Assembly: GCA_963740455.1 (NCBI GenBank)
Contig: CAVUEF010000016.1
Coordinates: 3,005-67,004, forward strand
From: Paucibacter sp963740455
GTDB lineage: Bacteria; Pseudomonadota; Gammaproteobacteria; Burkholderiales; Burkholderiaceae_C
Length of the DNA stretch: 64,000 bases
Reading direction: 5' to 3'
The notes beneath the pieces were generated by a model, which did not search any database, had not been told where the DNA came from, and saw nothing but the letters and a program-made list of their open reading frames with translations. A program made the position numbers and the translations under genes. Shown in pieces: positions 15,145 through 23,653 of this stretch; the stretch's first letter is position 1; each line of letters opens with the position of its first letter.

Positions 15145-18100
15145 ATGTTTCTTTCAGACTTCAGCATCAAGCGGCCGGTCGCGACGGTCGTCATCATCAT
15201 CGCGCTGATGAGCCTGGGGCTGCTCGCCTTGAAGAAGCTGCGCGTGAACCAGATCCCGGACGTCGAGCAGCCGGTGCTGGTGGTCAACATTGCCTATCCC
15301 GGCGCGTCGCCCGAGACGGTCGAGCGCGAGGTCATCAACCGCGTTGAGAAGTCGCTGCAAAGCATCTCGGGCATGCATGAAGTGCGCTCGACGGCGTCCG
15401 AGGGCAATGCGCGCGTGATCCTGATCTTCGAGTTCCACAAGAACATGATCGAGGCCGCCGACGAGGTGCGCAACGCCATCGCCACGGTGCGCTACAAGCT
15501 GCCCACCGAGATCCGCGAGCCGGTGCTGCAGCGCGTGGATCCTTCCGCCCAGCCCATCATGCAGCTGGCGCTTTCCAGCACCACGCAAAGCCATGCCGAG
15601 ATTTCGCGTCTGGCCGAGGACCAGCTGGCCGACAAGTTCCGTGGCATCTCCGGCGTGGCCGTGGTCAGCGTGAATGGGGCCTTGAAGCGCGAGCTCAGCG
15701 TGCTGCTGCATGCGAGCAAGCTGCGCGAGAACAATGTCTCGGTGACCGAGGTGGTGGCTGCGCTGCGCAACCAGAACATCAGCGCGCCGGTGGGCAAGGT
15801 GCGTGGCCACCTTCAGGACCAAAGCATTCGCTTGCTGGGCCGCATCGAGAACCCGGCCGAGTTCGAGCAGATCGTGATACGGCGCAGCGGCAACGAACTG
15901 ATACGCCTGGGGCAGGTGGCCAGCATCACCGACGGCTTTGCCGAGCTCAGCGGCTTCAGCGTGCGCAACGGTCTGCCCAATGTGGGCCTGTCGGTGACGC
16001 GCTCGCGCGATGCCTCCACCGTCAGCGTGGCCGACGAGGTGCGCAAACTGGTGGTGGAGATCAACAAGACGCTGCCCAAGGGCACCCAACTGGTCGTCAC
16101 CCAGGACGGTGGCGAAAACGCGCAGAACAGCCTGGACAATGTGGTGCACGCGTTGGTGTTGGGCGCGGGACTCACCATCTTCGTGGTCTACCTGTTTCTC
16201 AATTCATGGCGCTCGACCATGATCACCGCTTTGAGCCTGCCGACCTCGGTGATCGCGGCCTTCATCGCGGTCTGGCTGTGGGGCTTCACGCTCAATTTCA
16301 TGAGTCTGCTGGGCCTGTCGCTGGCCATCGGTGTGTTGATCGACGACGCCATCGTGGTGCGCGAGAACATCGTGCGCCACATGGAGCGCGGCGCCGACCG
16401 TCGCACCGCGGCACTCAAGGGCACGGCCGAGATCGGCCTGGCGGTGGCCGCCACCACCTTCTCGATTGTTGCGGTGTTCCTGCCGGTGGGCTTCATGGCC
16501 GGCGTGTCGGGCGAATGGTTCCGCCCGTTCGGCCTGACGGTGGTGGCCTCGGTGCTGGTGAGTCTGCTCATCTCGTTCACGCTCGACCCCATGCTGTCGG
16601 CCTACTGGGGCGACCCCGAGGGCCACCACAAGCTGCCCAAGAAGGGCATCAGCAAACAGTTGGCGCGTTTCAATACCTGGTTCGACCACCAGGCGGACCG
16701 CTATGGACTGGTGATCGCCTGGGCCCTGCATCACCGGCGCTGGATGGCCATCTTTGCGGTGTTGAGCCTGGTGGGCGCGCTGGGTCTGCAATACAAGTTC
16801 GGCGGTTCGAGTTTTCTGCCGGCATCGGACGCGGGCGTGCTGGCCGTCGAAGTGCGTACGCCGCCGAGCAGCAATCTGGAATATGCGCGTCTGAAGATGG
16901 AAAGCATGGCGGTGCTGGCGCGCTCCATCCCCGAGACCAAGGCCACCAACAGCTATGTGAACGTGAACGGCGGACGCATCTACGTTGACATCGGCAAGAG
17001 CACCCAGCGCAAGCGATCAAGCATCGAGATTGCGACCGAATTGCGCGAGAAGGCGGCGCGTCTGGTGGGCGCCGAATACACGGTGCTCGACGACCTCAAC
17101 AACGGCGCCCAGAAGCCCGTGCAGATCCGTTTCGCGGGCACCGATTCACGTACGCTGCTGGAGATTGCCAACGACTTCATGGCCAAGCTGCGCCAGGTCA
17201 AGGGGGCGGTGGATGTGGGCCTGTCGGAGCAGGATCCGCAGGACGAGTTGCAGATCGAGCTCAATCGCGGTCTGGCCAATGCGCTGGGCATCTCGGTGAA
17301 TGATGCCGCGCAGTCCTTGCGCGTCGCGTTTGCCGGCGTCGAGGTTGGTGACTGGATCGACCCGACCGGCGAGGCGCGCGACGTGGCGGTGCGCCTCAGC
17401 CCCGAGGACCGCGTCGACCTGAGCAATATCGAGCGCCTGCCCATCGGCCTGAGCGGCACCAACCGCATGGTGCCGCTGGAGCAGATTGCCTCCATCTCGA
17501 TGGGCAAGGGGCCGTCGCAGATCCAGCACGTCGACGGCAAGCGCACGATCTCGGTCACCGCCAATGTGCAGGGCAGATCGCCGGGCGAGGTGACCGCCGA
17601 TGCGCTGAAGATCGCCAAGGCGATCAACTTTCCACCCGGCTTCGGCATCGAGCTGGCGGGCGCCTCGCGCGACCAGCAAGAGGTGTTCGGCGCGATGGGC
17701 ATTGCACTCGTCTCTGGCATCGGCCTGATGTACCTGATTCTGGTCATGCAGTTCGGCTCGTTCACCGCGCCGCTGGCGGTGATGCTGTCGCTGCCGCTGT
17801 CGCTGATCGGCGTCGTGCTGGCGCTGTTGCTCACGGGCGGCACGCTGAACCTGATGAGCTTCATCGGCGTCATCATGCTGATGGGGCTGGTGGCCAAGAA
17901 CGCGATCCTGTTGCTCGACGCTGCGCGCCAGCTGATCAGCGACGGGCTCCAACGCGAGGAGGCCTTGATGGCGGCGGGTCGCAAACGCCTGCGTCCGATC
18001 CTGATGACCACCTTCGCGTTGATTGCCGGCATGCTGCCGGTGGCCATCGGCGTGGGCGAAGGCGGCGAGTTCTACCGGCCGATGGCCGTGGCCATCATCG

Positions 18101-18348
18101 GCGGCACCATCACCTCAACCCTGTTGACGCTGCTGGTGATCCCCAGCTTCTACGACAGCATCGAGATTGCGCGCGATCACATGTTCGCCAAGTTCAAGCG
18201 CCGCGCGACGCGCTGGAACGCCTTGTTCGCATTCGTGGTGACTTTTGTTGAAGCGCTGCTCACCTTGCTGCTGCTGCGGGTGGTTTACCGCACACTGACT
18301 CGTGCCTGGCGCACGGTCAGAGGGCGTTCGGTTCTCAACGCACCCTGA
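15145..18348 (+). CDS. RND-family multidrug efflux pump (HAE1 type)
   Basis: A 1067-residue inner-membrane proton-driven pump. The N-terminus FLSDFSIKRPVATVVIIIAL is the standard first helix; helix 4 carries LSLAIGVLIDDAIVVREN with the paired Asp residues of the proton relay, and the duplicated half has LMGLVAKNAILLLD. Periplasmic docking and porter domains lie at about residues 35-330 and 560-860. Two-subunit operon with the adaptor. Substrates cannot be read from sequence; MdtB/C- or AcrB-like and solvent/drug efflux are plausible. The cytoplasmic tail (RTLTRAWRTVRGRSV) is a little longer than usual. Confidence 0.93.
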   Translation: MFLSDFSIKRPVATVVIIIALMSLGLLALKKLRVNQIPDVEQPVLVVNIAYPGASPETVEREVINRVEKSLQSISGMHEVRSTASEGNARVILIFEFHKNMIEAADEVRNAIATVRYKLPTEIREPVLQRVDPSAQPIMQLALSSTTQSHAEISRLAEDQLADKFRGISGVAVVSVNGALKRELSVLLHASKLRENNVSVTEVVAALRNQNISAPVGKVRGHLQDQSIRLLGRIENPAEFEQIVIRRSGNELIRLGQVASITDGFAELSGFSVRNGLPNVGLSVTRSRDASTVSVADEVRKLVVEINKTLPKGTQLVVTQDGGENAQNSLDNVVHALVLGAGLTIFVVYLFLNSWRSTMITALSLPTSVIAAFIAVWLWGFTLNFMSLLGLSLAIGVLIDDAIVVRENIVRHMERGADRRTAALKGTAEIGLAVAATTFSIVAVFLPVGFMAGVSGEWFRPFGLTVVASVLVSLLISFTLDPMLSAYWGDPEGHHKLPKKGISKQLARFNTWFDHQADRYGLVIAWALHHRRWMAIFAVLSLVGALGLQYKFGGSSFLPASDAGVLAVEVRTPPSSNLEYARLKMESMAVLARSIPETKATNSYVNVNGGRIYVDIGKSTQRKRSSIEIATELREKAARLVGAEYTVLDDLNNGAQKPVQIRFAGTDSRTLLEIANDFMAKLRQVKGAVDVGLSEQDPQDELQIELNRGLANALGISVNDAAQSLRVAFAGVEVGDWIDPTGEARDVAVRLSPEDRVDLSNIERLPIGLSGTNRMVPLEQIASISMGKGPSQIQHVDGKRTISVTANVQGRSPGEVTADALKIAKAINFPPGFGIELAGASRDQQEVFGAMGIALVSGIGLMYLILVMQFGSFTAPLAVMLSLPLSLIGVVLALLLTGGTLNLMSFIGVIMLMGLVAKNAILLLDAARQLISDGLQREEALMAAGRKRLRPILMTTFALIAGMLPVAIGVGEGGEFYRPMAVAIIGGTITSTLLTLLVIPSFYDSIEIARDHMFAKFKRRATRWNALFAFVVTFVEALLTLLLLRVVYRTLTRAWRTVRGRSVLNAP

Positions 18349-18735
18349 GCCCCGCAAAGCAGGCGGTGGCGTCCAGCTGAAGTGCCTTGATGATCCGGAT
18401 CGATTCGGCCTGCGCGGCTCGCAGCGTCGAGGCAGAAGCAGGCAGGCCGGTGTGGGCGATCGCCGTATCTGGCGTCGCTCGCCACTCCCAGCAGAACAGC
18501 CGGCAGCGCGCGCAGGTCCAATTTTGTTTCGTGCGATGCTGGGTTCTCGGCTGGCAAAGAGTTCGTAGGCGTGGGCTTGGCCGCGCCATAGATGGCGCCA
18601 GCGAGGTTCAAGCCATGCCGCCGGTACTGGTAAACCATCTACCTGTTGACCGTGCAGCGCGCTATGGTCTGACCGAATAACCCGAACCAAGAATCGGGTG
18701 GAGTGCGGGCTTTCACGAATCATTTATTTCTGGAC
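18349..18735. other. Gene-poor stretch after the RND operon
   Basis: No recognised gene. Open frames exist on both strands (for example 18387-18680 plus) but none has a clear ribosome site or a recognisable family motif. A small hairpin ACCCGA / TCGGGT lies at 18680-18699. If the attC-like site at 18736-18817 is real, this interval could be the remains of an upstream integron cassette. Confidence 0.4.
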
Positions 18736-18817
18736 GTCAAACCAGGGAAGATGCCTGAAGGTAGCAGGAGGCGGCTTTGCCGAAATCTGTTGTGGTCCGG
18801 TCATCTTCACGTTAAAC
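18736..18817 (+). other. Candidate attC integron recombination site upstream of brnT
   Basis: Imperfect palindrome of 82 bp bounded by GTCAAAC (18736-18742) and GTTAAAC (18811-18817). The right box fits the core GTTRRRY; the left fits RYYYAAC at six of seven positions, with the invariant AAC/GTT pair kept. Inside, GAAGATG (18747-18753) is the exact complement of CATCTTC (18802-18808), as expected for the L''/L' boxes. The right box lies 16 bp before the brnT ATG, as in cassette arrays. No integrase gene is in the window. Confidence 0.5.
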
Positions 18818-18833
18818 CTTTCAGGTATTTCGC

Positions 18834-18913
18834 ATGTTCAAGTTTGAATGGGATGACCAGAAGGCTGCGAGCAATTTGCTGAAACACGGTGTATCGTTCG
18901 ACGAGGCGGTCAG
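18834..18913 (+). pseudogene. brnT: BrnT-family toxin, 5' part, interrupted by an IS256-family fragment
   Basis: Encodes MFKFEWDDQKAASNLLKHGVSFDEAV, the N-terminus of BrnT ribonuclease toxins (the xFEWDxxKxxxNxxKHGVSFxEA pattern). The frame is broken at 18913/18914 by the IS fragment. Joining 18834-18913 to 19507-19702 (removing the IS and one copy of the 9-bp duplication GGCGGTCAG) gives an uninterrupted 91-residue BrnT reading ...DEAVSVFGDARALTFSD..., so the gene was intact before insertion. The toxin is presumably inactive now. Confidence 0.85.
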
Positions 18914-19497
18914 GGCAATGTCCCGAGTGCTGTTGAACGCGGCCGGATGACGGCTCCTTGTTCGTGATACTACGCGGCCTTTCGGTGAGCGTTGGTGGCG
19001 GCATTGGCCGGGGCTTTCAATACAGCTAATAGGTCCTTCATTTCGCGGTGTCCGCGCAGCTTGCGGAAGCGCCCTTTGGAGTCGCTCAGTGCGGCAGCTG
19101 CCCAGCGCAGCGTCATCTGTCCGTCCTTCCATCGTTTGACGTTGCGCGTGAAGTGAGCGATCAACCCGTTCAGGTTCTCGATCGGGTTGGTCGTGCGCAG
19201 CGTGCGGTATAGCGCCCCGGTGATCCCCAGTGTCTGCACTGTCAACGTCTCCTCCAGACCCTCTCGCAGGCTAGCGGCCGCGCCGGGGTGCTTGGCCTGC
19301 AGCGACGTCGCCAGCCGCGCCAGCTGCTTCTTGGCCAGCTCAGCGTTGGTGCTGCCCCAGGCATCACGCATGGCACGGCCTACGCCGGCGTGCAACTCCT
19401 TGGGCAGGTGCTCGATCACGTTTCGCCGCTTGTGCTCCTGGCACCGCTGCACCAGCGCCAGTTCGCCGAAGCAGTCCAGGATCGCGCGGCGCAAGGC
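18914..19497 (-). mobile_element. 584-bp fragment of the IS256-family element, flanked by a perfect target duplication
   Basis: Begins with the IS end GGCAATGTCCCGAGTGCTGT and matches the first 584 bases of the complete copies at 53139-54571 and (inverted) 54807-56239. It carries the 3' part of the transposase (frame on the minus strand, ending near 18970). The other IS end is missing, yet 9-bp direct repeats GGCGGTCAG flank it exactly (18905-18913 and 19498-19506). So either a deletion stopped precisely at the lost IS end, or a shortened element transposed using an internal end. Confidence 0.9.
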
Positions 19498-19702
19498 GGC
19501 GGTCAGCGTTTTTGGCGATGCACGGGCACTGACATTTTCTGACACCGATCACAGCGAGTTCGAAGATCGAAATCGAACCTACGGTATATCAAACAAGACG
19601 CGCCTCTTGGTGGTGGCCCACACCGAACGGCGCAACGGTATTCGAATCATCAGCGCGAGAAAGGCGACACGATATGAAAAAAGCATCTACGCAAAAGGCT
19701 GA
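19498..19702 (+). pseudogene. brnT: BrnT-family toxin, 3' part
   Basis: Starts with the second copy of the 9-bp duplication, then continues SVFGDARALTFSDTDHSE, NRTYGISNKTRLLVVAHTER and the diagnostic BrnT ending RIISARKATRYEKSIYAKG. The C-terminal RIISARxAtrxE motif holds the conserved Arg and Ser of the BrnT active site. The 3' end overlaps brnA by 29 bp, the usual arrangement of these pairs. Confidence 0.85.
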
Positions 19703-19937
19703 TCAAGACATTCCTGAATTGAAGCGCGAGCAACTAGGCAAGGGTGTTCGTGGCAAGTACCTGAAACACTTCATGCAGGGGAGCAATGTTGTTGTCTTGC
19801 AGCCTGAGATTCAGAAAGCATTTCCGACATCCGAGGCTGTCAACAAGGCCTTGGCGAGCATGCTGGCTTTTGCGCAAGAAACGCAGGGTTTAACGAGTCG
19901 CTCAAGCCGGACGGCGCGCAAACGCGTCGCCGTGTAG
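19674..19937 (+). CDS. brnA: Antitoxin of the BrnT pair
   Basis: An 87-residue protein whose ATG lies inside the end of brnT. The centre VRGKYLKHFMQGSNVVVLQP, followed by EIQKAFPTSEAVNKALASML, belongs to a common small antitoxin type found after BrnT or other RelE-fold toxins, with a dimerising ribbon-helix-like C-terminus. It should bind and neutralise BrnT and repress the operon. Here the partner toxin is split, so brnA is left without an intact toxin. The last 50 bases form the left part of an attC-like site. Confidence 0.75.
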   Translation: MKKASTQKADQDIPELKREQLGKGVRGKYLKHFMQGSNVVVLQPEIQKAFPTSEAVNKALASMLAFAQETQGLTSRSSRTARKRVAV

Positions 19938-19948
19938 CTTCGTTAGGC
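19888..19948 (+). other. attC integron recombination site after brnA
   Basis: A 61-bp imperfect palindrome that fits attC well. R'' is GTTTAAC (19888-19894, matches RYYYAAC); R' is GTTAGGC (19942-19948, matches GTTRRRY). Between them, CTCAAGCCGGACGGCG resembles the classical L'' segment of known sites (TTCAAGCCGACGCC) and pairs with CGCCGTGTAGCTTC; the apex is a short CGCAAACG. It overlaps the brnA stop, as attC sites often do. With 18736-18817 it makes brnTA a gene cassette. No intI gene is in the window. Confidence 0.7.
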
Positions 19949-20008
19949 CTCACAAGCGAGCATTGCTGCGGTTCAGGAGAATGCGGCCTCAAGGAAGACG
20001 AGGCAGCA

Positions 20009-20113
20009 ATGAGGAAGAGCAAGTTCAGCGAAAGCCACAGCGTGGCTATCTTGAAGGAGGGCGAAGCGGGTTTTGCTTGTCGTCGATGTCTGTCGTAAGC
20101 ATGGCATCAGCGT
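20009..20113 (+). pseudogene. IS3-family transposase OrfA remnant
   Basis: The start MRKSKFSESHSVAILKEGEA is the N-terminus of IS3-family OrfA proteins (MRKSKFSESQIVAILKEGEAG). After that the frame shifts: the original frame hits a stop, while the +1 frame continues VVDVCRKHGISV, matching the family's helix-turn-helix. Only about 105 bp remain before the permease gene on the other strand. It marks an old insertion at the 3' side of the zinc locus. Confidence 0.75.
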
Positions 20114-20116
20114 CGC

Positions 20117-20887
20117 TCAGTTGTGCCGGCCCCTTGGCTTGGTCACGAACGCGCCCACGGCCGCGCACGCCGCCAGGGTCCAGACGATCACGGCACCCGA
20201 CGGCAGATCGAACAGTGCGGACAGTGCCAGCCCGCAGGCATAACCCGCGATCCCGAGGGCATACGCCATGCCGTAACGTCGCGGCCCCTGTCGTGCCCTG
20301 GTGGCGAGCGCCGGAATGATCAGGCTCGAAAACACCAGATACACGCCGACCAGCTGCACCGAGGCGGTCACGGCGAGCGCGAACACCGCGTAGAAACCGA
20401 AACGCCCGAGCTTGCGCACCCAGCCCAGCCACATCGCCACCAGCAGCACGGCAGAGACGCCGCTCAGCCACAGCAATTGCGTGGTGTTGACCCAGAGAAT
20501 CTGCCCGACCAGCAGGTCCTTCAAATGCTCGCCGCCATGCGGATTGCCCGACAAGAGCAGGATGCCGGCACAGGCGGCGAGGATGAACATCACGCCGATC
20601 AAGGCCTCCTGTTGCTCAGGCGCTTTGCGCTCGGTCCAGGTCAGCAGCCAGGCGCCCAGAAGGGCCGCGACGACCGCAGCGATCTGCACCGCGATGCCGC
20701 CCTCAGGCAGCCCCATCGAGTCGGCAGCGATCACGCCCAGGCCGGCGATCTGCGCAATCGCTAGGTCGATGAAGACGATGCCGCGGTCCAGCACCTGCGT
20801 GCCCAGGGGCACATGGGTAGAGAGCACCAGCAGCCCCGCGATGAATGCGGGGCCGAGAATGCCCCAGTCGAGCGCGCTCCAGTTCAT
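20117..20887 (-). CDS. Metal (zinc/manganese-type) ABC transporter permease
   Basis: A 256-residue integral membrane protein of the ZnuB/MntB (ABC-3) family with about eight helices. Typical segments are LGTQVLDRGIVFIDLAIAQIAGLG (a coupling-helix region) and VGVYLVFSSLIIPALATRA near the C-terminus. Its ATG overlaps the stop of the upstream binding-protein gene by 4 bp. No ATP-binding subunit follows; instead there is an IS3 relic, so the ATPase is either lost, elsewhere, or shared. Zinc is favoured over manganese from the neighbouring genes only. Confidence 0.85.
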   Translation of the reverse strand: MNWSALDWGILGPAFIAGLLVLSTHVPLGTQVLDRGIVFIDLAIAQIAGLGVIAADSMGLPEGGIAVQIAAVVAALLGAWLLTWTERKAPEQQEALIGVMFILAACAGILLLSGNPHGGEHLKDLLVGQILWVNTTQLLWLSGVSAVLLVAMWLGWVRKLGRFGFYAVFALAVTASVQLVGVYLVFSSLIIPALATRARQGPRRYGMAYALGIAGYACGLALSALFDLPSGAVIVWTLAACAAVGAFVTKPRGRHN

Positions 20888-21801
20888 CGCTTGGCTCCCG
20901 CTGCCAGCAAGCGCGCCAGCGTGTCATCGAACAGGCCGAACAAGTCCTTCGCGCCGTCGGTGCCGCCCACCGTGAACGGTATCTTCACGGCAGGTACGCC
21001 CGCGTTCTTGGCCAGCCAGTCAGCCGGTTTGGGATCCTGGTAGGCCGAATACAGCGTCATGCGCGCGGGATGGTTCTTCAGCGAGGCCAGCACCTCCTGC
21101 AGATGCGAGGCGGTCGGTTCGACGCCGGGCTTGGGTTCGAGCACGGCGACTTCCTTCATGCCAAGCCAGTCGTACAGGTACACAAACGCCTTGTGCTGCG
21201 ACACCACGGCCGCGCCCTTGAGCGGCGCGGCCTGCGCGGTCCAGCGGACCACGGCCTGCTGCCAGCGCAGCGAGAAATCGCTCAGGCGCTGCGCATACTG
21301 GCTCGCATGCGCAGCGTCGATCTGCTGCAGGCGCGCACCCAGCGCAGTGGCGACCAGCGCGATATTGCGCGGGTCGGTCTGGATGTGCGGATTGCCCGCC
21401 GCATGCACGTCGCCTTGCGCGCGGTCCAGTTGGCCAGGCACGTCAAGCTTGCGCACGAAGTCCGCGGCAGCGAAGTTGCCCGGCTGCCCAGCCTGCACCT
21501 TCGCGTTGCCTGACTGCAGCAGCAGGATCGGCAGCCAGCCGATCTCGAGCTCGGCGCCGGTGCACACCACCAGATCGGCATTGCGCATGCGTGCAATCAA
21601 GCTCGGCTTGGCCTGGATCTGGTGCGGGTCCTGCAAGGCGCTGGTGGCCACCGCCACATCGACGAGCGTGCCGCCGAGCTCTTGCGCCAGGGCACCCCAC
21701 TCGGGCTCGCAGGCAAACACGTGCAGTGCGGCATGCGCGGGAAGGGCCAGCATCAGCAAGGGTGTGGCGAACAACGTCATCAGTGATTTGTGATTCTTCA
21801 T
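20884..21801 (-). CDS. Periplasmic metal-binding protein of an ABC transporter (ZnuA-like)
   Basis: A 305-residue class A-I solute-binding protein. Signal peptide 1-24 ends ALPAHA. Likely metal ligands are the His of DPHQIQAKPS, the His of GNPHIQTDPRN, the His of VVSQHKAFVYLYDWLG and an Asp in YSAYQDPKPADW. The His-rich loop usual in ZnuA is absent, which occurs in several proteobacterial lineages and could mean a different metal. It is coupled to the permease by a 4-bp overlap. Function inferred from family and context. Confidence 0.85.
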   Translation of the reverse strand: MKNHKSLMTLFATPLLMLALPAHAALHVFACEPEWGALAQELGGTLVDVAVATSALQDPHQIQAKPSLIARMRNADLVVCTGAELEIGWLPILLLQSGNAKVQAGQPGNFAAADFVRKLDVPGQLDRAQGDVHAAGNPHIQTDPRNIALVATALGARLQQIDAAHASQYAQRLSDFSLRWQQAVVRWTAQAAPLKGAAVVSQHKAFVYLYDWLGMKEVAVLEPKPGVEPTASHLQEVLASLKNHPARMTLYSAYQDPKPADWLAKNAGVPAVKIPFTVGGTDGAKDLFGLFDDTLARLLAAGAKR

Positions 21802-21825
21802 CTAGGTTCTTTCGACGTGCGAGGC

Positions 21826-23202
21826 TCAATAGTTGTGGGCGCCATGCGCGCCCAGGCTCATCTGGTATTGCAGCGAAATCTGTCTGTCAGCAAGCCCCTC
21901 GCGCGAGTGATCCTGCGCAAACTGCAGCCGCATGCGCGAGAACTCGCTCGGGCTGAAGTCCAACATCAAGGTGTTCTTGCTTGGCCTGAATCCGCTGTTG
22001 GCGAAGGCAGCGGCGTTGATGCCGTAGTCGGGCGCTCCTGCGTACAGGCGTTCGGTGCGCAGACCGACGCGCCAATGCGGCATGAACTGATAGACGCCTT
22101 GCAGATACCAGCCCGACTGCACGGCGCGGTAGGCGCCCGTGATGTCGGCGTTCGCGATGTCGTAGCTGAGGCTGCCGCTGCGCGTGCTGCGCAGGTATTC
22201 GCCCTGCAGCTTGAAATTGGTGCGCGTCGCGTTGCCGCTCGGCGACCACTTCCAGACGCCGTCGATCACCCAGACACGGGTGGCGCCGCTGAAGGCATTG
22301 CCGACCATGCTGCCCGCCGCATCGACGGCGCTGAGGCGTTGGTCGCTGGCCTTGGCATTCAGCACCGACACGCCTGCGCGCCAGTTGTGGCTGGCGCCGA
22401 TGTCGCCGCCGGTGTGCGCGGTCAAGGCGTACATGCCTGCGCCGTTGCGCCCCGTATCACTGCCCGGGAAACTGCGGCCGCGGCCCAGTTCTGCACCGAG
22501 TTCAAGATACTGATCGGTGGGTGCCAGCCAGCTCAATTGAACGCCGTCGTCGCCGTACTGCGTGCCCAGCAAGGCCTGGTAGGCGAGCGGATTGTCGACA
22601 AAGTCCCAGGTGTGCGCATGCTGTGCATTCAGGTAGCCGACGCCCGACAAAAAGCGACCCGCCTTGACGCCCAGACCGTTGCCCAGCGCCGTGGTCTGGA
22701 CGAAAGCCTCTTCGACCGAGACGGTGTTGTCGCCGTGCAGCGAGATATTCGCCGCGCCGCGCAGCCAGGGGTCGATGCTGGCGGCCAGTCCGAGTTCCGA
22801 TTCGCCCAGGTTGAAGCCGCGCGTTCCCGGCCCCGCATCAGCACCTTGGGGCAACTGGAAGCCGGTGATGTGATAACTCGCAGGGTCGACGGACGTGTGC
22901 GTATAGCCGCCCGACAGAATCAGCGACATGGCCGGATTGAAACCATTGGCGGGCGCAGCAGTAGGCGCTGCGACTGCCATGGGAGCAGATGGCGCGCTCA
23001 CCTTGGGCTCAGCGGCTGACGTTTCAGCGGCCAACAGGCGTTGCTCAAGCGCTTGTATGCGCGCTTCGTTGGCGACGCGCAGCGCCTCGATTTCTTGCCG
23101 CAGGCGCTGGATTTCGGTGGGCGTGCTCGATGCGGTTTGGGACATTGCGCTCAATGGCGCAGCCAGGGCAAGCGCAATGCTCACCGGCAGAAACTGGTTC
23201 AT
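21826..23202 (-). CDS. Outer-membrane beta-barrel protein with N-terminal coiled coil (zinc-locus porin)
   Basis: A 458-residue secreted protein. Signal peptide ends LSAMSQ; residues about 28-65 form a coiled coil (IQRLRQEIEALRVANEARIQ), as in trimeric porins with a periplasmic stalk; the rest is alternating, aromatic-rich barrel sequence (AMSLILSGGYTHTSV, NLGESELGLAASIDPWLRGA, ISLQYQMSLGAHGAHNY). Its place 24 bp before the ZnuA-like gene suggests that it admits or collects zinc at the outer membrane. No TonB box is visible. Family name cannot be given from sequence alone. Confidence 0.7.
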   Translation of the reverse strand: MNQFLPVSIALALAAPLSAMSQTASSTPTEIQRLRQEIEALRVANEARIQALEQRLLAAETSAAEPKVSAPSAPMAVAAPTAAPANGFNPAMSLILSGGYTHTSVDPASYHITGFQLPQGADAGPGTRGFNLGESELGLAASIDPWLRGAANISLHGDNTVSVEEAFVQTTALGNGLGVKAGRFLSGVGYLNAQHAHTWDFVDNPLAYQALLGTQYGDDGVQLSWLAPTDQYLELGAELGRGRSFPGSDTGRNGAGMYALTAHTGGDIGASHNWRAGVSVLNAKASDQRLSAVDAAGSMVGNAFSGATRVWVIDGVWKWSPSGNATRTNFKLQGEYLRSTRSGSLSYDIANADITGAYRAVQSGWYLQGVYQFMPHWRVGLRTERLYAGAPDYGINAAAFANSGFRPSKNTLMLDFSPSEFSRMRLQFAQDHSREGLADRQISLQYQMSLGAHGAHNY

Positions 23203-23278
23203 GGATTTTCGCTCCGGATGACTTCGACGAATGGCTGCCAGCCGCTACGCGCGGCCAGCAAGCCCAGACCAAAGAGTC

Positions 23279-23623
23279 TTACCGTGCGAAGGGAGGCGCG
23301 CGACTTTCGTAGGCCCGCTGCAGGCTGGCGTAGCGGACGGCGAAGGGCTCGATCGCGATCGTCTCGGTCGGCGCCAAGGTTGGCGCCATGCCGAGCGACG
23401 GGCCCGGGATCGCCGCACCGGTGAGCGCCGCTGCCGTCAAGCAAAGCGCGCAGGAGTCTTCATGAGCGGCGATTTGACCCGCTGGCCGATCGGAACGCTG
23501 AGCGTGCACATGCGACAGCAAATGCCAACCGGCCGCTGCCTGCGCCACAGGCAAAAGCAAGGCGAAGACCAGCAGCCACGCCAGGCGGCGTTGTATGAAG
23601 GAGTCTGATCGGCGTGAAGACAT
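23279..23623 (-). CDS. Small DUF2946-like membrane/secreted protein
   Basis: 114 residues beginning MSSRRSDSFIQRRLAWLLVF with one hydrophobic N-terminal segment, then a HLLSHVHAQ His cluster and a DSCALCLTAAALTGAA segment. The His motif and CxLC pair recall the DUF2946 family found next to copper and zinc transport genes. Start ATG 23623 is preferred to 23653 because it puts the basic residues directly before the helix. First gene of the zinc locus; role unknown, possibly metal handling. Confidence 0.55.
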   Translation of the reverse strand: MSSRRSDSFIQRRLAWLLVFALLLPVAQAAAGWHLLSHVHAQRSDRPAGQIAAHEDSCALCLTAAALTGAAIPGPSLGMAPTLAPTETIAIEPFAVRYASLQRAYESRAPPFAR

Positions 23624-23653
23624 GCGACGCGCATGGTAGCTCAAAGCGTGCAA

